From the NCBI GenBank assembly GCA_937960895.1, contig CALCJD010000115.1, forward strand, positions 1 to 64,000: 64,000 nucleotides of DNA, written 5' to 3'. Under the pieces are notes generated by a model. The model saw nothing but the letters and a program-made list of their open reading frames with translations, was not told where the DNA came from and did no database searches. The stretch's first letter is position 1. Each line of letters begins with the position of its first letter. This DNA comes from an uncultured Spartobacteria bacterium (lineage in GTDB: Bacteria > Verrucomicrobiota > Verrucomicrobiia > Chthoniobacterales > Terrimicrobiaceae). The position numbers and the translations under genes are program-made. Shown here in pieces: positions 32,301-41,442 of this stretch.

Positions 32301-35300
32301 ATGGCGGAGGAGGTTCGATTCCAGCATTTTGAAGTCCTGCGAAAGGAGGATGGCTCGCTTTTCGAACTTGGCCGGGGGGCGATGGGAATCACCTACAAGG
32401 CCTTCGACACCAACCTGCGCTGTCACGTCGCGTTGAAGGTCATCAACGCCACCTATCTCAACAGCGAGGTGGCGCGTCAGCGGTTCCTGCGCGAGGCGCG
32501 CGCGGCGGCCGCCCTGCGGCATCCGAATGTGGCCACGGTGTTTCATCTGGGGAGCGAGGACGACAATTATTTCTACGCCATGGAATTTGTCGATGGCGAG
32601 ACGGTCGAGGCCTTCATGAAACGCGAGGGCGCCGTCCCGACACGCATGGCGCTGGAAATCGCCGCGCAGGTCTGCCGGGCCCTGGGCGCCGCGCAAAAAC
32701 AGGGCCTGGTGCACCGCGACATCAAACCCTCGAATCTCATGCTCGTCCGCGACGAGGACGACTTCACGGTGAAGGTCATTGATTTCGGCCTGGCCAAAAG
32801 CGCGGCCTCGGGTGAGGACACCGCTTCGCTGACCGCCGGCGGCTTCCTCGGCACGCCGCATTTCGCCAGTCCGGAACAACTCGACGAACGCGAGATCGAC
32901 GTGCGTTCGGACATTTATTCCCTCGGGGTCACGCTTTGGTACATGCTGGCGGGACGCACGCCGTTCAGCGGCTCGCTGGCCCAGGTAATGAGCCAGCATC
33001 TGCACCGCGAACCGCCCTTCGAAAACCTCGAGGGTCAGCCGCCGGAGGTCATTGCCCTGCTGCGGCACATGATGGCCAAGGATCCGGAGGCCCGGCCGCA
33101 AACGCCTGCCGACCTCCGCCGCGAAATCGAGGCGTGCCTGGCGGCGCTCCCGTCCGGTGCACCGGGCCCCGCGCGCCCACCGGTCGATCCGGAGGCGTTC
33201 GAAACCGCCGTGTTGCCCGAACCGCTCACCGAACAACCCGAAGCGATGTCCGGCGCAATCCTCGCCGGCCACTACCGTCTGCTCAACGAGGTCACCGCCT
33301 CGGATCATGGACGCATGTTCCGGGCCGAGCGCCTCGAGGACAGAGCCATTGTTGGCGTGCTGATCCTGCACGAGGATCAGTTCACCACATCGGAGTCCTT
33401 CACCCGGCTGGAAAACGATGTGGCCGCCCTGCAGGGGCTGCGGCATCCGGTGTTTCAGAAAATTTTCACCCTCGAGCGGGCGCAGACGGGCAGCTTTCTC
33501 ACCCTGGAATGGCTGGAGGGTCCGTCCCTGCTCGACCTGCTGCGGTCCCGCCGCGCGCTGCCCCTGCCGGAGGCCGCCCTCCTGCTGCAGCCGCTGGCGG
33601 CGGCCTTTGACGAACTGGCTGCGGGGCAGCTGAGCTGCCCCGACATCGCCGCGCATGAAGTGATTCTTCCCGGAGTGACGGTGACCGGTCCGCTCCCCGC
33701 CGGCGCGCTGCCGCGGTTTCTGCCCCTGGCCATTTCCAGCAGCGCGCCCGCATCCACCGACGCCACCATGGTGGCCACGCCGTTCGCCCTGATGAAGCAG
33801 GCGGGCGCCTTTGCGGGAAATCCGGCCGGCGCGTATGTCTTTTCGGTCGCCGTTCTCGCCTACGAAATGCTGGGCGGGGTGCGCGGGGGCAGTTCGACCG
33901 GCGGCTATGTTCCGATCCCGGGCCTTTCCGAGAGCGGAAACGCCGCCCTGCGCCAGGCCATGAATCCGTCCCAGGGCTTCCCGTCGGCCGGCGAATTTGT
34001 CGCCCGCCTGATCGCCTCCACCCCGGCCTCCCCGGCTCCGGCCGTCCCGACACCGGCGGCTCCTCCGCCGGCTGCTCCCGCGCCGAAGGATCCCGCCCCG
34101 GCGCGACCCGCCGCCGGGCCGCCGCCCCTTCCCCCGACCGTCGTCCCCACGGAAAAGCGCCGGTTGTCGCCGGGCCTGGTGTTGGCCGCAATCGGAGCGG
34201 TGTTCCTGCTGACCGTCGGAGTGGCCGTCTGGCAGGGCGTGTCCTTTTTGAAAGGCCAGAAAATCACCATTCAGGTGGAAGATCCCCCGGCCGGACCGTC
34301 CGCATCCCCCGAGCCCACGGCCACGCCGGTCGCCGGGGCCTCCCCCGGGCCGACGCCCGCCGTCGACCCGCAGCGCAAGGAATACGAGGAACTCCTCGCG
34401 GCGGCACGGGAGCTTCAGATGAAGGACGATTTTGGCGGAGCGTTGAATGCCTACGCCGCGGTCGCGAAAAAGTTCCCCGAGGAAAAAGACGCCTTCCGCG
34501 CGATGGAAAACATCGCCGCCAGCCTGGAGGCAAGGGTCGACCGCATGAGTCCGGGAGAACTTGCCGCACTGCGCCAGCCGCTCGAAACCGCCGCGACCCT
34601 GGACGTCCGTTCCGCGCAGATGCTGCTCGGAGAAACCCTCTTGGACACGGATCCCGGCGATGCCCTGAAGTGGTTCCTGGCCGCCGCCAATCAGGGTCAG
34701 ACCGAGGCCATGGTCAAGGCGGGCAAAATGCTGGCCAACGGCCGCGGGGCCACCGCTCCCGACATGCCGGCGGCAGTCGCCCTCTTCACCAAGGCCTCCG
34801 ACAACGGGGATGTCGAGGGCATGTATGCCCTCGGCGAGTGCTACTTTTTCGGCAAGGGGGTGGAAAAGGATCCCAAGAAGGCCATCGACCTTCTCGCGAC
34901 CTCCGCCGGCCTCAACAACGTCCGGGCCATGGATCTGCTGGGAAACATCTATCGCAAGGGCGTGCCGAATCTGCTGGAGCCCAATCATGAGGAGGCGTTC
35001 CGCCTGTTCTCCCGGGCCGCGGAAATGGGTTACCTCGACGCCCAGGGCAATCTGGGGGTGCTCTACATCAACGGCCAGGGGGTGACGAAGGATGAAAAGA
35101 AAGCCGTGTCGCTTTTCCAGGACGGTGCGGAAAAGGGCAACCCGTCCTGCATGTTTTACTACGCCATGTGCCTCAACGGCGGGGTGGGGGTGGAAAAGGA
35201 TCCCGACGCGGCCCGCGGATGGTTCGTCAAGGCGGCGAAGGGCGGCGACCGCCGGGCCGTGGAGTGGTGCAAGGAAAACAACGTCCCCCTCAGCCAACCG

Positions 35301-35303
35301 TAA
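32301..35303 (+). CDS. Ser/Thr kinase fused to pseudokinase, TM helix and Sel1 repeats
   Basis: 1000 residues from ATG 32301. Residues 10-290 are a complete protein kinase: G-R-G-A-M-G (24-29), K46 (HVALKV), HRD (138-140), DFG (161-163) and SPE (190-192). Residues about 315-580 resemble a second kinase fold but lack the Lys, HRD and DFG motifs, so a pseudokinase is inferred. A Pro/Ala linker leads to a membrane helix (about 627-645), after which come TPR-like helices and, from about 780, Sel1-type repeats (DVEGMYALGECYFFGKGV, DAQGNLGVLYINGQGV). Signal input on the outer side through the repeats is a guess. Kinases of this general layout are common in Verrucomicrobia. Confidence 0.9.
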   Translation: MAEEVRFQHFEVLRKEDGSLFELGRGAMGITYKAFDTNLRCHVALKVINATYLNSEVARQRFLREARAAAALRHPNVATVFHLGSEDDNYFYAMEFVDGETVEAFMKREGAVPTRMALEIAAQVCRALGAAQKQGLVHRDIKPSNLMLVRDEDDFTVKVIDFGLAKSAASGEDTASLTAGGFLGTPHFASPEQLDEREIDVRSDIYSLGVTLWYMLAGRTPFSGSLAQVMSQHLHREPPFENLEGQPPEVIALLRHMMAKDPEARPQTPADLRREIEACLAALPSGAPGPARPPVDPEAFETAVLPEPLTEQPEAMSGAILAGHYRLLNEVTASDHGRMFRAERLEDRAIVGVLILHEDQFTTSESFTRLENDVAALQGLRHPVFQKIFTLERAQTGSFLTLEWLEGPSLLDLLRSRRALPLPEAALLLQPLAAAFDELAAGQLSCPDIAAHEVILPGVTVTGPLPAGALPRFLPLAISSSAPASTDATMVATPFALMKQAGAFAGNPAGAYVFSVAVLAYEMLGGVRGGSSTGGYVPIPGLSESGNAALRQAMNPSQGFPSAGEFVARLIASTPASPAPAVPTPAAPPPAAPAPKDPAPARPAAGPPPLPPTVVPTEKRRLSPGLVLAAIGAVFLLTVGVAVWQGVSFLKGQKITIQVEDPPAGPSASPEPTATPVAGASPGPTPAVDPQRKEYEELLAAARELQMKDDFGGALNAYAAVAKKFPEEKDAFRAMENIAASLEARVDRMSPGELAALRQPLETAATLDVRSAQMLLGETLLDTDPGDALKWFLAAANQGQTEAMVKAGKMLANGRGATAPDMPAAVALFTKASDNGDVEGMYALGECYFFGKGVEKDPKKAIDLLATSAGLNNVRAMDLLGNIYRKGVPNLLEPNHEEAFRLFSRAAEMGYLDAQGNLGVLYINGQGVTKDEKKAVSLFQDGAEKGNPSCMFYYAMCLNGGVGVEKDPDAARGWFVKAAKGGDRRAVEWCKENNVPLSQP

Positions 35304-35327
35304 CAGACGGTGCGGCGGGCTCCCCGA

Positions 35328-36269
35328 TCAGGGCGCCGGCAGGATCTCAATCTGCGAGGGCTTTGCGATTTCCATCTGGGGCGTGTCGCGGAACAGCGTC
35401 ACAAGTCCCTCCACGACCACCTCGCGACCGACCAGGGCCTCCGCAAGACCCCCGGGGAAGCGCTCACGCAGAGCGGGGAGCGAACCGGCGCGGACGATGG
35501 CCACAAAGTCCCCCCGCGCGGTTCCTTCAAAATTGAGAAATGTGATGCGTCCGTCGGGCAGCGCCCCGACACGGTTGATGCGTCCCCGCACCCGCGCCCG
35601 GTGTCCGGCCAGGGCCAGGAGCCGCCGGCGATCCACGGCCGCCACGGGTTCCCTCGGCACGTCCACCTTCGGGACGTCGATCTTTGAAAAGGCCCACGCC
35701 CCCCGTCCGGCCAGACGGGCCTGGGTTTCGGCCTCGCGCAGGATGCGCAGGGTTTCGTCGATGGGCGGTCCCTCGGGATGGTCGGCGGTTGAACGGCGTC
35801 CGCTGCGAATGATGGCCAGCCCTTCCCGGACCAGTTCGGTGGAAAGATCGCGGCCGTCCGCGGTCGTGATGAAGGCGCGCATCGAGGGATTGTCCTTTTT
35901 CGGATCGACCTTCTCCCAGCGTGTGTAGACGGTGAACGGGGCGTGGAGCCGCTTTTTGGTGAAATCCGCCGCGGCGGAGGCCGCCTGCAGGGCCCGGGAG
36001 TCGGCGTCGTCCCCCGTCAGATGGAAATATTTGGCCTGTCCGGCCCGCCGCGCGCGGGACTCCGGATGCTTTTCCATCGTGTCCACAAAATACAGGCGGA
36101 AAACATGGCGCTCTCCGCGGTATTCCGCCTCGACACTGTCCCCGTCGCTGTGACGGCCCTCAACAAACCGGCATCCCTCCAGCTTTTCCCATCCCGGGGT
36201 CAGCGCACAGGCGGAGCAAAGAACCGCCGCCGTGCCAATCGCCGCCACGCAGCCCGTGCCTTTCCACAT
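35328..36269 (-). CDS. Secreted Staphylococcal-nuclease-like protein with OB-fold extension
   Basis: 313 residues. An N-terminal lipoprotein-like signal ends near L-C-S-A-C (C20), so it may be lipid-anchored. The SNase fold follows: SDGDSVEAEYRGERHVFRLYFVDTMEKHPES, in which R-L-Y-F-V-D-T-M-E matches the catalytic Arg and Glu of nuclease loops; NPSMRAFI carries the second Arg; LVREGLA closes the domain. Residues about 215-313 form an OB-fold-like region (RARVRGRINRVGALPDGRITFLNFEG). Activity on DNA or RNA outside the cell is likely. ATG 36269 sits inside a TTTCCA-CA-TGGAAA palindrome (36261-36274). Confidence 0.78.
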   Translation of the reverse strand: MWKGTGCVAAIGTAAVLCSACALTPGWEKLEGCRFVEGRHSDGDSVEAEYRGERHVFRLYFVDTMEKHPESRARRAGQAKYFHLTGDDADSRALQAASAAADFTKKRLHAPFTVYTRWEKVDPKKDNPSMRAFITTADGRDLSTELVREGLAIIRSGRRSTADHPEGPPIDETLRILREAETQARLAGRGAWAFSKIDVPKVDVPREPVAAVDRRRLLALAGHRARVRGRINRVGALPDGRITFLNFEGTARGDFVAIVRAGSLPALRERFPGGLAEALVGREVVVEGLVTLFRDTPQMEIAKPSQIEILPAP

Positions 36270-36416
36270 GGAAAAATTCCAGCACGTCCCCCGGGGAAAG
36301 GGAATGATTTTCCGGCCGGGTCACGGGCCCGCAACGGCCCCGCCCTCCGCGCCGCCCCTTGCGGACGGCCACGGAGAGCAAACGGCGACGGGACGGGCTG
36401 GAGCCCGCCGACGGAC

Positions 36417-37652
36417 TCAGAACAACATCAACGCCGGATTCTCGACCAGCCGGCGCAGGGTGGCGAGAAAATCGGCGCCCACCGCGCCGTCGACGACCCG
36501 GTGGTCGCCGCTCAGCGAGATGTTCATGCGTTCGCCGACCACGATCTCGCCCTTGGCATTGACCACCGGCTTCCTGACGATGGCGCCCACCGCGAGAATG
36601 GCGGCCTGCGGCGGATTGATGATGGCATAGAACTGCTCGATGCCGTAGGCGCCCAGATTGGACACCGTGATCGTGCCGCCGGCGAATTCCTCCGGCTTGA
36701 GCTTCTTGTCCCGGGCGCGCTTGGCGAGGTCCTTCACCGCCGCGCTGATTTCCTTGAGGGACAGCTTGTCGGCGTTGCGAATGACCGGTGTCACCAGGCC
36801 GTCCTCGACGGCCACGGCCACGGAAATGTTGACGCTGCCGAACTGGATGATCGAGTCGCCGCCCCACGAGGCGTTGACATAGGGATGCTGGGCCGCGGCG
36901 CGGCTGACGGCAAGCAGCACGAAGTCGTTGACCGTGAGCTTGGGCAGGCCGGCGGATTCATTGGCGCTGTTGAGTTCCTTGCGGATGCGCATGAGCGGAC
37001 CGGCGTCCACCTCGATCGAGAGATAGAAATGCGGGTTCTGCTGCTTGCTGGCGAGCAGGCGCTCGGCGATGACGCGGCGCATGTTCGTGAGCGGCACCTT
37101 GGTGTCGCCTTCGCCGGCCTTGGCTTCGATCTTCGGGGCGGCGGGCGCGGCGGAAGCCGCCGCCGGGGCGGCGCCCTTTTCCGGGACGTCCCTCGCGATG
37201 ATGCGTCCGCCGGGACCGGTGCCGACCACGCCTTCAAGCGAGACCCCGCGCTCGGCGGCGATCTTGCGGGCCAGCGGGGAGGCCTTGATCCGGCTGCCGC
37301 CCGCGGAGGACGTCACCGGCGCGGCCGGCCTGTCGTCCTTCGCGGCCGCGGCGGGCTTGGCGGCGGCGCCGGCCTCCGCCTTGGCGGGAGCCTCCGAGGC
37401 GCTCTCGGCGGTTTCCCCGTCACCCAGGATGAGGGCGATCTTGGACCCCACGGGAGCCTTGCCGCCATCCGGCACGTAAATCTCGGCGAGAACCCCCTCG
37501 TCAAAGGCCTCCATTTCCATGGTCGCCTTGTCGGTTTCGACTTCAGCGAGAATGTCACCAAACTTGATGGTGTCGCCTTTCTTTTTCCTCCAGCGCGCGA
37601 TGGTCCCTTCGGTCATCGTGTCGCTCAATTTGGGCATGGTAATGATGGGCAT
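36417..37652 (-). CDS. pdhC: Pyruvate dehydrogenase E2, dihydrolipoamide acetyltransferase
   Basis: 411 residues with one lipoyl domain (lipoylated K42 in ETDKATME), an Ala/Pro linker, a peripheral-subunit-binding domain (about 125-165, ASPLARKIAAERGVSLEGVVGTG) and the acyltransferase core ending in HRVVDGAVGADFL (H384, D388). It takes acetyl groups from E1 to CoA. It is the third gene of pdhA-pdhB-pdhC on the minus strand; the gap to pdhB is 51 bases. No E3 (lipoamide dehydrogenase) gene follows, so E3 is encoded elsewhere. Ala/Lys-rich linkers are normal for the family. Confidence 0.93.
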   Translation of the reverse strand: MPIITMPKLSDTMTEGTIARWRKKKGDTIKFGDILAEVETDKATMEMEAFDEGVLAEIYVPDGGKAPVGSKIALILGDGETAESASEAPAKAEAGAAAKPAAAAKDDRPAAPVTSSAGGSRIKASPLARKIAAERGVSLEGVVGTGPGGRIIARDVPEKGAAPAAASAAPAAPKIEAKAGEGDTKVPLTNMRRVIAERLLASKQQNPHFYLSIEVDAGPLMRIRKELNSANESAGLPKLTVNDFVLLAVSRAAAQHPYVNASWGGDSIIQFGSVNISVAVAVEDGLVTPVIRNADKLSLKEISAAVKDLAKRARDKKLKPEEFAGGTITVSNLGAYGIEQFYAIINPPQAAILAVGAIVRKPVVNAKGEIVVGERMNISLSGDHRVVDGAVGADFLATLRRLVENPALMLF

Positions 37653-37703
37653 GACGAAAAGGTCGGATGATAAATATCAGAATTGGGAAGGACGTCCGGC
37701 GCT

Positions 37704-38678
37704 TCAGCAAATCTCCTTAACCTTCCGGATGATGCGGTCGACAGTCGGAAGCTGCAGCGGTTCGAGGGCGGGCGAATAAATGGCCGGTGCATCGAGCGAG
37801 CAGACACGTCCCACGGGAGCATCGAGGTCATCGAAGGCCTTCTCCATGATGATGGAGGAAATCTGGGCGGAGACGCCGCAGAATGCCTTGTTTTCGTCGA
37901 CGAGCACCGCGCGGTGGGTCTTGCGCACGGAGTTGAGGATGGCCTCCTCGTCCAGCGGCCGGATCGAGCGGAGGTCGACCACCTCGGCGTTGATGTCGTG
38001 CTCGGCCGCCAGAACTTCGGCCGCCTTGAGCGCGGTGAGAATGGCGCGGCCGTGTCCGATGAGGGAGATATCCGTGCCCTCGCGCTTGACGTCGGCGACG
38101 CCGAGCGGGATGAGATACTCCTCCTCCGGAACCTCCCATTCCTCGCCGTAAAGCAGCGTGTTTTCCATGAACATCACGGGATCGTTGTCCCGGATGGCGG
38201 TCTTCATGAGCCCCTTGGCGTCATAGGCCGTGGCGGCGCAGACGACCTTGAGGCCGGGAATGGCCGCAAGCCAGTTCTCCGGGGTGTGGGAATGGGTGGC
38301 GCCCACGTTCGTGCCGCCGTTGGCGGGTCCGCGAATGACGATCGGGCAGTTGATCAATCCGCCGCTCATGTAGCGGATCTGGCCGGCGTTGTTGACGATC
38401 TGGTCGTAGGCCACCGTGGCAAAGCTCCAAAACATGAGCTCAATCACGGGACGGAGGCCGAGCATCGAGGCGCCGATGCCCATGCCGATGAAGGCGGCTT
38501 CGCTGATCGGGGTGTCCACCACACGCTTGTCGCCGTATTTTTTCCAGAGCCCGCGGGTGACCTTGTAGGCGCCGTCGTATTGGGCGACTTCCTCGCCGAT
38601 GAGGACGACATTCGGATCGCGTTCGATTTCCTCGGCAAACGCCTGGTTCAGGGCATCGCGATAAGCAAGCAGTGGCAT
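37704..38678 (-). CDS. pdhB: Pyruvate dehydrogenase E1 beta subunit
   Basis: 324 residues, the usual length. The transketolase-like fold shows VVLIGEEVAQYDGAYKVTRGL, TPISEAAFIGMGIGAS, GGTNVGATHSHTPENWLA and IGHGRAILTALKAAE in order. It pairs with PdhA to decarboxylate pyruvate with thiamine diphosphate and transfer the acetyl group to E2. It lies 34 bases after pdhA and 51 bases before pdhC on the same strand, so the three form an operon. Substrate preference over branched-chain 2-oxoacids is inferred from the HSHTPENW segment and operon layout, not proven. Confidence 0.93.
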   Translation of the reverse strand: MPLLAYRDALNQAFAEEIERDPNVVLIGEEVAQYDGAYKVTRGLWKKYGDKRVVDTPISEAAFIGMGIGASMLGLRPVIELMFWSFATVAYDQIVNNAGQIRYMSGGLINCPIVIRGPANGGTNVGATHSHTPENWLAAIPGLKVVCAATAYDAKGLMKTAIRDNDPVMFMENTLLYGEEWEVPEEEYLIPLGVADVKREGTDISLIGHGRAILTALKAAEVLAAEHDINAEVVDLRSIRPLDEEAILNSVRKTHRAVLVDENKAFCGVSAQISSIIMEKAFDDLDAPVGRVCSLDAPAIYSPALEPLQLPTVDRIIRKVKEIC

Positions 38679-38712
38679 GGGATGAAAAAAGCGAAAGTTA
38701 AGGTGGCGATGT

Positions 38713-39807
38713 TCAGTTGTTGAAGAAATGCCGTCCGGTGCGTCCCGCCTCGGTCTGGCGGTCGACCTCGAAGTAGACGTCCTCGAAGATGGCTTCCTCG
38801 GACGGGAACGGGCTTTCCTCGGCGAATTTGACGGAAGCCGCCGCCTCCGCCTTGGCCTCCGCCTCGATGGCCTCGAACTGCTCCTCGCTGAGCACCTTCT
38901 CGCCCATCAGGCGGGCCTTGAAGCGCTGGATCGGGTCGTGCTCCCGCTTGTACTTCTCGATTTCCTCCTCCTTCCGGTAGCCGCCCTTGTGTTTGGAATC
39001 GGCGACGGAGTGGCCATAATGGCGGTAGGTGTCGAATTCGATGACGGTCGGACGGCAGGTCTTGTGGGCGCGTTCGATCGCCTTCTGGGTCACGGCGCGC
39101 ACCTCATAGAGGTCCTCGCCGGACGCCTGGGCCCACTCGATCTTGAACGCCTCTGCGCGCTGGGCGAGGCATTTGTCCACCACCGAGGACCGCTCCAGGC
39201 TGGTGCCCATGGAGTAGCGGTTGTTTTCGATGATGTAGATGACGGGAAGCTCGAACAGGGCGGCCATGTTGAGGCTCTCGTAGAAGCAGCCCTGGTTGAC
39301 GGCGCCATCCCCGAGGAAGCAGAGCGCCGCCCCGGTGAGACCCTTGTACTTGATGCCGTAGGCCAGGCCGAGGCCGAGCGGGGTCTGGCCGCCGACGATG
39401 CCGTGGCCGCCCCAGTAGTTCTTGTCAGGCGCAAAATAGTGCATCGAGCCGCCCTTGCCCTTGGAGCATCCGGTCACCTTGCCGAGGAGCTCGGCCATGC
39501 ATTCGTTCATGCTCATGCCGACGGCGAGGGCGTGGCCGTGGTCGCGGTAGGCCGTGATGACGTGGTCGTTGTCCCCCATGAGGGAGACCGTACCCACCGC
39601 CACCGACTCCTGGCCGATGTAGAGGTGCAGAAACCCGCCGATCTTGCTGCCGTCCCGTCCACCCTGCTGATACAACCTGAGCGAAGCCTGCTCAAAGCAC
39701 CGGATGCGGATCATATCCCGCAGAAGGCGAATCTTCTCCTCATTGGACAATTTGGCATTGATGGGCGCCCTCGCGTAGTCAACGGAATTGGCAGCGGATT
39801 TTGTCAT
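38713..39807 (-). CDS. pdhA: Pyruvate dehydrogenase E1 alpha subunit
   Basis: 364 residues from ATG 39807. The thiamine diphosphate site reads GDGAVNQGCFYESLNMAAL and continues to NNRYSMGTSLERSS with the phosphorylatable-loop region; GHALAVGMSMNECMAELLGK precedes it, as in PdhA. The frame is open 20 codons upstream; a GGAGG stretch lies 26 bases before ATG 39807, too far for an ordinary ribosome-binding site, so the exact start is uncertain. It is the first gene of pdhABC. The start is divergent from the intact L,D-transpeptidase lipoprotein gene, with about 165 bases between. Confidence 0.93.
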   Translation of the reverse strand: MTKSAANSVDYARAPINAKLSNEEKIRLLRDMIRIRCFEQASLRLYQQGGRDGSKIGGFLHLYIGQESVAVGTVSLMGDNDHVITAYRDHGHALAVGMSMNECMAELLGKVTGCSKGKGGSMHYFAPDKNYWGGHGIVGGQTPLGLGLAYGIKYKGLTGAALCFLGDGAVNQGCFYESLNMAALFELPVIYIIENNRYSMGTSLERSSVVDKCLAQRAEAFKIEWAQASGEDLYEVRAVTQKAIERAHKTCRPTVIEFDTYRHYGHSVADSKHKGGYRKEEEIEKYKREHDPIQRFKARLMGEKVLSEEQFEAIEAEAKAEAAASVKFAEESPFPSEEAIFEDVYFEVDRQTEAGRTGRHFFNN

Positions 39808-39971
39808 GCGGTGCAATCGGTTTGTATGGTTGGCCTCCTTCCAGCCGCGAGGCCCTTCGACCCCCATGGCGGTAAACCCGCTATATTTCGCACAGCCGGG
39901 GGTTTTGACAACTGGGAAATCGTTCGGGTTTCGGCTTTTCCCGCGAACCGATTTTCGCTTGAGATGCGGGG

Positions 39972-40664
39972 ATGTCCCTCTTGTCGAAGTCCGCGTTGCC
40001 CCTGTTGATCACGTTCTCCGTCCTGACCTCCGGCTGTGCCCTGCTGGAGGAAATGGAAAGAAAACAGGCCGCCGCCCGGCAACGGCGGGCCGACGCCGCC
40101 CTCCAGCAGTCCGCCCGCATCGAACACGCCGCCTGGCGGGATCTCGGGGGGTGGAAAAAGCACACCTACCGCAACAAGGCCCTCCTCGAGCAGGCCACCC
40201 CGGACAACGTGTCCCTGGAAATCTCCCTGAAGGAACAGCGGGGACTCCTTCTGGTGCGGGGGGCCATCGCGATGGACTTCCCGGTGTCCACCGGCAAGGC
40301 CTCCCATCCGACCCCGCCGGGAAGCTATACGATCCGCGCCAAGGAAAAGGACTACCGCTCCAACCTCTACGGGCGGATTCTCGACGCCACGGGCGCCGTG
40401 GTGGTGGCGGATGCCGATGCCCGGAAGGACACGCCGCCGGAGGGCGGGCGGTTTGAGGGGGCGGCCATGCCCTACTGGATGCGATTGACCGACAGCGGGG
40501 TCGGCCTGCATGTCGGCCATGTGCCCGGCGGCCGGGCGGCCTCCCACGGGTGCATCCGCCTGAAAAAGGCCAACGCCGAAGAAATCTTCTCGCTCGTGAA
40601 AATCGGCACCCCGGTCGTGGTGGTGGCCGGCGATCTGCCGGCGCTCAGCCCCCAAACCCCGTAG
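39972..40664 (+). CDS. L,D-transpeptidase (YkuD) lipoprotein with intact active site
   Basis: 230 residues. A lipobox-like L-T-S-G-C (C22) ends the signal peptide, so it is probably lipid-anchored in the envelope. The YkuD domain occupies about 85-215, and the active-site motif S-H-G-C-I-R-L is complete near residue 187, with an upstream HVGH. It is expected to form 3-3 peptide cross-links or attach proteins to peptidoglycan. It thus contrasts with the LysM homologue near 17.7 kb, which has lost these residues. The stop lies 7 bases before the alkD start. Confidence 0.87.
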   Translation: MSLLSKSALPLLITFSVLTSGCALLEEMERKQAAARQRRADAALQQSARIEHAAWRDLGGWKKHTYRNKALLEQATPDNVSLEISLKEQRGLLLVRGAIAMDFPVSTGKASHPTPPGSYTIRAKEKDYRSNLYGRILDATGAVVVADADARKDTPPEGGRFEGAAMPYWMRLTDSGVGLHVGHVPGGRAASHGCIRLKKANAEEIFSLVKIGTPVVVVAGDLPALSPQTP

Positions 40665-40671
40665 TCCCCCT

Positions 40672-41442
40672 GTGGAGCCGTCCCTCCCGACCGCCGCCGC
40701 CCTGCGGAAGGCCCTGCGCGCCGCGGCGCGGCCGGGGGACCGGGAATTTCTCGGGCGGTTTTTCAAGGCCGGTCCCGGCGAATATGCCGAAGGCGACCGT
40801 TTTCTGGGCGTGCGGGTGCCGGACACCCGGCGGCTGGTGAAACGTTCGGACGCCGTCCCGGCCGCCGGGGTCTGGGGCCTGGTGGAATCGCCCTTTCACG
40901 AGGAACGCCTTCTCGGACTCCTCATCTGGGTGCGGCGGTTTGAACGGGCGGATGAAAAAGGACGCCGGGAAATTTACCGGGGGTATCTGGCCCGCAGAGA
41001 GCACATTAACAACTGGGACCTGGTGGACACGTCCGCGCCGGCCATCGTCGGCGGCTGGCTGCGGGATCATCCGGCGGAACGCGGAAAACTGACCTCGCTC
41101 GCGCGTTCCGCTCAGCTCTGGGACCGTCGCATCGCCATGCTGGCGACGTTCGCCTTTCTCCGGGCGGGGGATTTTGGACCAACCCTGGATATCGCCGAAC
41201 TTCTCGTCGGAGACCGCCACGACCTCATTCACAAGGCGGTCGGATGGATGCTGCGGGAAGCCGGAAAAAGGGATCCCCTGGTGCTTCGCGAATTCCTGCA
41301 ACGGCATGCCGCCACCATGCCGCGCACGGCCCTGCGTTACGCGATTGAACGACTTCCCGCCGCCGAACGCCGTCGCTGGATGACGCTCAAAGCACGGCAG
41401 ACCGCTACGAATCCTTCAGCAGCTTTTCCAGGTCCTTCATGA
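40672..41442 (+). CDS. alkD: DNA alkylation repair protein, AlkD-like
   Basis: 256 residues with a GTG start at 40672. HEAT-like helical repeats typical of AlkD; the hallmark is INNWDLVDTSAPAIVGGWL (about residues 104-122), the segment that contains the base-handling Trp and Asp in AlkD. Excises alkylated bases such as N3- and N7-alkylpurines in characterised members. It follows the L,D-transpeptidase gene by 7 bases, so they may be co-transcribed. Its last 38 bases overlap the end of the thioredoxin gene on the opposite strand, both frames being needed to reach their stops. Confidence 0.88.
   Translation: MEPSLPTAAALRKALRAAARPGDREFLGRFFKAGPGEYAEGDRFLGVRVPDTRRLVKRSDAVPAAGVWGLVESPFHEERLLGLLIWVRRFERADEKGRREIYRGYLARREHINNWDLVDTSAPAIVGGWLRDHPAERGKLTSLARSAQLWDRRIAMLATFAFLRAGDFGPTLDIAELLVGDRHDLIHKAVGWMLREAGKRDPLVLREFLQRHAATMPRTALRYAIERLPAAERRRWMTLKARQTATNPSAAFPGPS

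Noticed and set aside
32289..35297. 1000-codon minus-strand open frame antisense to the kinase
   Set aside because: Its composition is that of a mirrored frame, and the sense strand holds all kinase motifs.
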